A stretch of 64,000 bases of DNA, from the NCBI RefSeq assembly GCF_002724055.1, contig NZ_BDQY01000015.1, forward strand, positions 21,328-85,327, read 5' to 3'. The notes beneath the pieces are model-generated. The model did no database searches. It saw nothing but the letters and a program-made list of their open reading frames with translations, and was not told where the DNA came from. This document shows positions 59,545 through 64,000 of the stretch, piece after piece. The translations under genes were made by a program, and so were the position numbers. The stretch's first letter is position 1. The number at the start of each line of letters is the position of its first letter. The DNA comes from Tepidibacter mesophilus. GTDB lineage: Bacteria > Bacillota > Clostridia > Peptostreptococcales > Peptostreptococcaceae.

Positions 59545-59790
59545 TTAGCCCTTATTTTTGTGTTCTCTATATTCCTCAAGTTCTTTTATCTCCGTAGCTT
59601 TAATATTGTCAAATTCTTTTCCAAGCATACCGTCTGGTATTTTACGTTCATCTAAAAAAGTTTGATGTAATAAGTTCCAGTATTTTAACCGAATACTTCT
59701 AAGTTCTGGATCTTTTATTCGGCTTATTTCTTCATTATTAAGGATTTCTTTAAATTGTTCTTCTTCACTTAAATAGTCATTATTACTCAT
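59545..59790 (-). CDS. Hypothetical small acidic protein
   Basis: 81 residues, charged, no membrane segment (SEEEQFKEILNNEEISRIKD then a conserved-looking KYWNLLHQTFLDERKIPDGM). No family recognised. The ATG follows AGGAGG, so it is likely translated. Single gene. Confidence 0.65.
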   Translation of the reverse strand: MSNNDYLSEEEQFKEILNNEEISRIKDPELRSIRLKYWNLLHQTFLDERKIPDGMLGKEFDNIKATEIKELEEYREHKNKG

Positions 59791-60306
59791 AGTTCTACCT
59801 CCTTAACATTCTTCAAATTATTAGTTCTACTTTTCCAATAATCAACTTAACTACCTACTTATAGATATTATTCATAGTGTTAATTTTAATCATATAGGTA
59901 AATTACACCATAGAAATTAATCAAAAGGACTTTGAAGAAAAGCAGAATTTATAACAAACGAAATACAGAAGTGGGGGTAACAGATAAAAAGGTAAATTAC
60001 CCTCCACTTTAACTTTTAAAAGTAGATATTCCAAAATATAAACAATTAAATGTTAGATAATTTTCATATACCTTCTACTATGAAACTTAGATTGTATTGT
60101 TCAAATACACGTTAAAAAACTTCTTTTGTTTGACCGTAGGGAGTTTAAGAAGTTTTAGTATATTTGATAAGATACAATCTATAGTTTTATTAGAAGGTAT
60201 ATTAATTATCGGTATTTAATTGTTTATATTTTGGGGCAAAAAAATAGACCTTAATCAAAATTAAAATCTATTTTTATTTACCTTTAATCAGCACATCTTT
60301 TCTGAT
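59791..60306. other. Gene-free stretch with hairpins
   Basis: No credible coding frame. AAAACTTCTT pairs with AAGAAGTTTT around a 21-nt loop near 60115-60156. A second hairpin (60238-60275), listed separately, ends the lyase gene. The remainder is unassigned. Confidence 0.5.
60238..60275 (-). terminator. Terminator after the methionine gamma-lyase gene
   Basis: AAAAATAGA pairs with TCTATTTTT with an inner TAAT/ATTA pairing; T-rich on the minus strand. Confidence 0.7.
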
Positions 60307-61509
60307 TTATAATAATCTATCTAACCCTTGTTTTAAATCACCAATTATATCTTCTACATTTTCAAGTCCTACTGATAATCTTACAAGTCCATCACTTATT
60401 CCTGCCTGCATTCTTTCTTCAGGAGTATAAGGAGAATGAGTCATAGATGCTGGATGTTGAATTAAAGTTTCACAATCACCTAAGCTAACTGCTAATGTAC
60501 AAAGTTCAAGACTGTTTATGAATTTTATACCTTCAGCTATTCCACCCTTAACTTCAAAAGCTATCATAGCACCTGGCATGTCCATTTGCTTTTTAGCTAT
60601 CTCATATTGTTCATGCTCTTCAAACCCTGGATAATATACTTTCTCTATAGCTTTGTGGTTTTTTAAGAACTTCGCAACTTCCATTGCATTTTCACAGTGT
60701 CTTTGCATTCTCACATCTAAAGTTTTTAATCCTCTTATTATTAAATAAGCATCAAATGGACTAAGAACAGCTCCCGTCATATCCTTTACTCCAAATAATC
60801 TAACATTATTTATAAATTCTTGCTTCCCTACTACAAATCCGGCTATAACATCGCCATGGCCATTTAAATACTTAGTGGCAGAATGAACTACAACGTCAGC
60901 TCCAAGTTCAATCGGTCTTTGAATGAAAGGCGTACAGAATGTATTATCAATCATTAACATACAATCTTCTTTCTCATGAGTAACCTTAGCTACTTCTTCA
61001 ATATCAACGACCTTTAAATTTGGATTAGCAGGCGTTTCTATGTACACAACTTTAGTATTATCCTTCATAGCTTTTCTAATATTATCTGCATTAGATGCAT
61101 CTACAAAAGTAACCTCTACTCCAAATCTTGTAAGTCCATGATTTAAGAGTGCAAAAGTACATCCATATAAAGTTTCATCGGCAACAATATGGTCTCCAGC
61201 TTTTAAAGCTGTCCAAAGTGCAGATGATATAGCCCCCATTCCAGAAGCTGTAGACATACAAGCTTCACCATTTTCAAGTGCAGCTACCTTATCTTCTAAT
61301 TGTGTAGAAGTAGGATTGCCAAGTCTTGTATATATATATCCCGGCTCCTCAAGTGCGAATCTTCTTCCACCTTGCTCTGCATTATCAAATACAAAAGTAG
61401 ATGTTTGATATATAGGAGTAGTTAAAGCTCCTGATACAATATCTTTCTTATGACCAGCGTGAATAGTCTTTGTAGAAAAACCAGCTTTTTTTAAATTATA
61501 ATTACTCAT
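60307..61509 (-). CDS. megL: Methionine gamma-lyase (PLP-dependent Cys/Met family)
   Basis: 400 residues. PLP-binding [11 protein letters not shown] (Schiff-base Lys), [34 protein letters not shown], and [15 protein letters not shown] with the Tyr-x-Cys pair that favours methionine gamma-lyase over cystathionine enzymes. C-terminal [18 protein letters not shown] and [11 protein letters not shown] close the fold. Produces methanethiol, ammonia and 2-oxobutanoate. No S-box leader is visible upstream. AGGGGATATAAT precedes the ATG. Confidence 0.9.
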   Translation of the reverse strand: MSNYNLKKAGFSTKTIHAGHKKDIVSGALTTPIYQTSTFVFDNAEQGGRRFALEEPGYIYTRLGNPTSTQLEDKVAALENGEACMSTASGMGAISSALWTALKAGDHIVADETLYGCTFALLNHGLTRFGVEVTFVDASNADNIRKAMKDNTKVVYIETPANPNLKVVDIEEVAKVTHEKEDCMLMIDNTFCTPFIQRPIELGADVVVHSATKYLNGHGDVIAGFVVGKQEFINNVRLFGVKDMTGAVLSPFDAYLIIRGLKTLDVRMQRHCENAMEVAKFLKNHKAIEKVYYPGFEEHEQYEIAKKQMDMPGAMIAFEVKGGIAEGIKFINSLELCTLAVSLGDCETLIQHPASMTHSPYTPEERMQAGISDGLVRLSVGLENVEDIIGDLKQGLDRLL

Positions 61510-61620
61510 ATTATATCCCCTCCATGTAATATTTTACATGTTAATTCATTTACTTACAAGGGAATTAGTATGTATTTTTAGATTTTTTTAAATTTTTCGA
61601 ATTTTGTCGAAATATAAGAA

Positions 61621-61643
61621 CCAGATAGAAAAATTCTATCTGG
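61621..61643 (-). terminator. Terminator after hslO
   Basis: CCAGATAGA pairs with TCTATCTGG around a 5-nt loop; it lies 15 bases past the stop. Confidence 0.75.
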
Positions 61644-61657
61644 CTCAATATTTACTA

Positions 61658-62536
61658 TTATATACTACTTATAAGTTTCTTTAAATCTACCTCATCAAAC
61701 TGATGACTTGTATTACAGAAATGACAAGTAAGTTCTGCTTTTTTATCAGTTTCAAGTATCTCTTCTAAATCCTTCTTACCTATACTCATTAAAGCTCTTT
61801 CTAATCTCTCCTTACTACAATCACATTCAAATCCAACCTCATATTTATCAAGTATCTCATGATCAAGACCATTAAGTACTATATCTAATATATCCTCTGG
61901 CATTTTTCCATCAGCTATTAAAGTTGATATAGGCTTCATATCAGATAGATTCTTCTCTAATATTTGTATACTTTCCTCACTAGCATCAGGAAGAAGCTGA
62001 ATTATAAATCCACCAGATGCTTTTATAGAATAATCTGTATCAACCAGCACGCCTAAAGCTATTGCAGATGGTTGCTGTTCTGAATACATATAATATGCAG
62101 TAAAGTCCTCTGCTATTTCTCCATTTACCAAAGGATACGAACCTATGTATGGCTTTTTAAGACCTAAGTCCTTTATAACAGTTATAGTTCCCTGAGTTCC
62201 AACAGCAGCCCCAACATCAAGCTTACCAGCATATTTAAGAGGAACATCAACAAAAGGGTTTGATACATATCCCTTTACCATTCCCTTTGAGTTACTAACT
62301 ATAACTATATTTCCTAAAGGTCCATCACCCTTTATCTGAACTGTTAATTTATCATTTTCATTTTTCATCATAACACCCATCATAGATGTTGCAGTTAATG
62401 TTCTTCCAAGTGCAGCACTTGCAACTGGAGTTGTATTATGTATCTTTCTAGCAGTCTCTACCATATCAGTAGTATATGCAGCAAAAGCTCTTATACTGTG
62501 ATTTCCAGCACTGGCTCTAATTATAAAATTTTTCAT
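61658..62536 (-). CDS. hslO: Redox-regulated chaperone Hsp33
   Basis: 292 residues. The N-terminal substrate-binding domain has RASAGNHSIRAFAAYT and TVQIKGDGPLGNIVIVSN; the C-terminal zinc switch uses CDC (about 239-241) and CHFC (about 272-275). Oxidative stress releases zinc and activates holdase function. Monocistronic with terminator. Confidence 0.95.
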   Translation of the reverse strand: MKNFIIRASAGNHSIRAFAAYTTDMVETARKIHNTTPVASAALGRTLTATSMMGVMMKNENDKLTVQIKGDGPLGNIVIVSNSKGMVKGYVSNPFVDVPLKYAGKLDVGAAVGTQGTITVIKDLGLKKPYIGSYPLVNGEIAEDFTAYYMYSEQQPSAIALGVLVDTDYSIKASGGFIIQLLPDASEESIQILEKNLSDMKPISTLIADGKMPEDILDIVLNGLDHEILDKYEVGFECDCSKERLERALMSIGKKDLEEILETDKKAELTCHFCNTSHQFDEVDLKKLISSI

Positions 62537-62597
62537 ATTTGCCTCCTTATGAATATTGTCTATAATTGAAACTATTATAGTTTCTTATATCAAAAAT

Positions 62598-62620
62598 CCC
62601 TGATATTTATTGTATCAGGG
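62598..62620 (-). terminator. Terminator after the methyltransferase gene
   Basis: CCCTGATA pairs with TATCAGGG around a 7-nt loop, ending in ATTTTTG on the minus strand, about 40 bases past the stop. Confidence 0.75.
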
Positions 62621-62662
62621 AAAAAGTATAGCATCCAAATAATAAGCAGTCAATTATGTCTA

Positions 62663-63403
62663 TTATTTTTTACACACAAAAAATACTCTCTCGGTTTCTT
62701 CATCTGCTTCGGAAAAAGTAAAATCCTTATACACATTAATGTATTCAAATCCTGATTTTTTTAGCATCTTTATTATTTCATGATTTTTATAAGCTCTTTG
62801 ATAGTGAGTTTCTTCAAATTTTTGATAATATTCTCCGTTTCGTGTAAAAAAAGCTAGATTCATCTCTACCATATCACTCTCATCATCAAAATAGTTTTCC
62901 CAAATATAAGTTATATCTTCTCTATTTTCTCCAAAAGTATTGTTACCAAGTATATTTGATAATTTATTATATGAACTTATATCAAATATAAATACACCTT
63001 TTTGTTTAAGCAATCCATATACATTGTCGAATATACTCTGTATGTCTTCATTTTCTAATATATAATTAAACCCATCACATGCACATAAAACACAATCTAA
63101 ATTATAAATTTCAAAATCAAGTTCAGTCATATCTTGATTTAAAAATACAACTTCTATACCTTTATCTATACACTTTTCTCTTGCTACACTAAGCATCTCC
63201 TCAGATATATCAATTCCTAAAATATCGTAATTTTTTTTAGCAAAAGGTATAGTCAAATTACCTGTTCCACATGCAAGCTCAAGTATATTTTTAACCTGTA
63301 CATCTTCTTTTTTTATTATTTTTTCTATATATTCTACCCATTTATCATAATCTACATTATCCATTAAATTATCGTATATGAATGCGAAATCGTTATACTG
63401 CAT
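62663..63403 (-). CDS. Class I SAM-dependent methyltransferase
   Basis: 246 residues. Motif I is ILELACGTGNLTIPFAKK (about 39-56) with the following acidic ILGIDISEEML; LDCVLCACDGFNYI serves as motif IV. Small-molecule or unspecified methyltransferase of the UbiE/Tam-like group; substrate unknown. Follows the SspF gene in the same direction after 9 bases, so they may share a transcript. Confidence 0.85.
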   Translation of the reverse strand: MQYNDFAFIYDNLMDNVDYDKWVEYIEKIIKKEDVQVKNILELACGTGNLTIPFAKKNYDILGIDISEEMLSVAREKCIDKGIEVVFLNQDMTELDFEIYNLDCVLCACDGFNYILENEDIQSIFDNVYGLLKQKGVFIFDISSYNKLSNILGNNTFGENREDITYIWENYFDDESDMVEMNLAFFTRNGEYYQKFEETHYQRAYKNHEIIKMLKKSGFEYINVYKDFTFSEADEETERVFFVCKK

Positions 63404-63412
63404 AATCTTCTC

Positions 63413-63595
63413 CTATTTCTTTTTCTTATTTTTTTTCCTAGCTGTGAGCATTCCACCAATTCTTCCAGCTTCCTTGGCTGTAAGCCCTGCCCAGCCTTGT
63501 TCATTTATCTTATCCATAAGCCCTATTTCACTGGCAATTTCATATTTCATTATATCATTTTCTGTAACTATTTTCTTCTTTTTATTTTTATCCAT
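63413..63595 (-). CDS. sspF: Small acid-soluble spore protein, alpha/beta SspF-type
   Basis: 60 residues. MKYEIASEIGLMDKINEQGW then GLTAKEAGRIGGMLTARKK matches the alpha/beta SASP core (KYEIAxELG, GxxTAKExGxIGG) in its SspF-like variant with a Lys-rich tail. These proteins coat DNA in spores. Start ATG at 63593-63595 is behind AAAGGAGG. Confidence 0.9.
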   Translation of the reverse strand: MDKNKKKKIVTENDIMKYEIASEIGLMDKINEQGWAGLTAKEAGRIGGMLTARKKNKKKK

Positions 63596-63749
63596 AACCA
63601 AACCTCCTTTTCACTTATTTTTACCATGTTTTCTCAAAATATTCTTCGACATTTTTTTACTTTTTTCTTGATTTTTATTGTATACAATGATACAATATAT
63701 TTCGTTGTGAAATAATATTATTTTCCCACTCCCCCTTTAGTATAAGAAA

Positions 63750-63773
63750 GAGGTCAGCTAAATAGCTGACCTC
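63750..63773 (-). terminator. Terminator after the partial transposase
   Basis: GAGGTCAGCTA pairs with TAGCTGACCTC (2-nt loop), ending in TTTCTTAT on the minus strand. Confidence 0.8.
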
Positions 63774-63803
63774 TCAGTTTGAAGACAAAACTTATGTACT
63801 TAG

Positions 63804-64000
63804 CTATGCTATGCATAAGTTTTTCTTTATTTTTCCATAAATTGTATGAGGAATAGCTTTTATTTGTACAAACATACTCAAAAACAGCCTTTCAGGAGAC
63901 TTATTCCATATCCAAAGGGCTAACTTTTTTAAATTGAGACATGTGAAAACAAGCAAAGCTTGCATTTTATTTTTTTTAAGACCTTTAAGTCTCGTATAAC
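63804..64000 (-). CDS. IS1182-type transposase, C-terminal end (cut by window edge)
   Basis: A minus-strand frame from the window edge to TAG at 63804-63806 encodes about 64 residues: RLKGLKKNKMQALLVFTCLN, LKKLALWIWN and a basic end. This matches the C-terminal RGLxKxxxQALLxxxCxNLKKLA pattern of IS1182/IS5-like transposases. The rest lies outside the window, so intactness is unknown. Confidence 0.7.
   Translation of the reverse strand, partial: YTRLKGLKKNKMQALLVFTCLNLKKLALWIWNKSPERLFLSMFVQIKAIPHTIYGKIKKNLCIA

Noticed and set aside
61510..61657. SAM (S-box) riboswitch upstream of the methionine gamma-lyase
   Set aside because: The gap contains no S-box-like stem set; only a GGGG ribosome site and short hairpins.

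Overview
The window comes from an AT-rich (roughly 30 percent GC), endospore-forming, motile anaerobic Firmicute of class Clostridia. The signs are a small acid-soluble spore protein, a germination-permease pseudogene, a cggR-gapA-pgk-tpiA-gpmI-eno glycolytic operon next to rpoN, a membrane pyrophosphatase with the K+-dependent motif, a methionine gamma-lyase and a tmRNA encoding an ANDNYALAA-type tag. A Peptostreptococcaceae-like host is plausible, but this is inference.

Region 1 (1-6.6 kb) is core or near-core: the tail of an unidentified gene, an iron-sulfur flavoprotein, a GNAT acetyltransferase, an ApbE lipoprotein, a QueT queuosine-precursor transporter behind a preQ1-I-type riboswitch, a DnaQ-like exonuclease, and a DUF255/YyaL thioredoxin-domain gene whose 5' end is disrupted.

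Region 2 (about 6.44-22.45 kb) is accessory DNA inserted at the TCHWC codons of the DUF255 gene. The original-looking 5' end of that gene lies 16 kb away at 22.45-22.63 kb. Matching inverted arms (ACTTACAA-type) lie at both ends, and two further copies of the gene's 5' end (one intact but out of frame, one decayed) lie inside the left end. Cargo: a GIY-YIG/coiled-coil protein, a large serine recombinase, an Xre-type regulator with palindromic operators, a winged-helix replication-type protein, a three-gene operon (PD-(D/E)XK nuclease, VPA1262/PLD-like protein, helical protein) that is a candidate anti-phage system, a frameshifted small membrane protein, a leader-like attenuator region and an IS21-family insertion sequence.

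Region 3 (22.7-42.4 kb) holds mreB, a gerAB-type pseudogene, a YfcC-family carrier with a PepV-type dipeptidase and a Crp/Fnr regulator, and a complete Wsp-like chemosensory operon (CheR-TPR, CheW, MCP, CheA-REC, CheB, REC-PAS-GGDEF) followed by a CHASE4-GGDEF-HD-GYP protein. This is a self-contained c-di-GMP signalling locus with an attenuator-like leader. A stand-alone type III polyketide synthase-like gene and a nucleotidyltransferase follow.

Region 4 (42.5-64 kb) is housekeeping, almost all on the minus strand: ssrA, smpB, rnr, PspC-type membrane proteins, hppA, secG, the glycolytic operon with cggR and its operators, rpoN, a LysM-CAP secreted protein, YcxB-like and small hypothetical proteins, a methionine gamma-lyase, hslO, a methyltransferase, an SspF-type spore protein and the 3' end of an IS1182-type transposase cut by the window edge.
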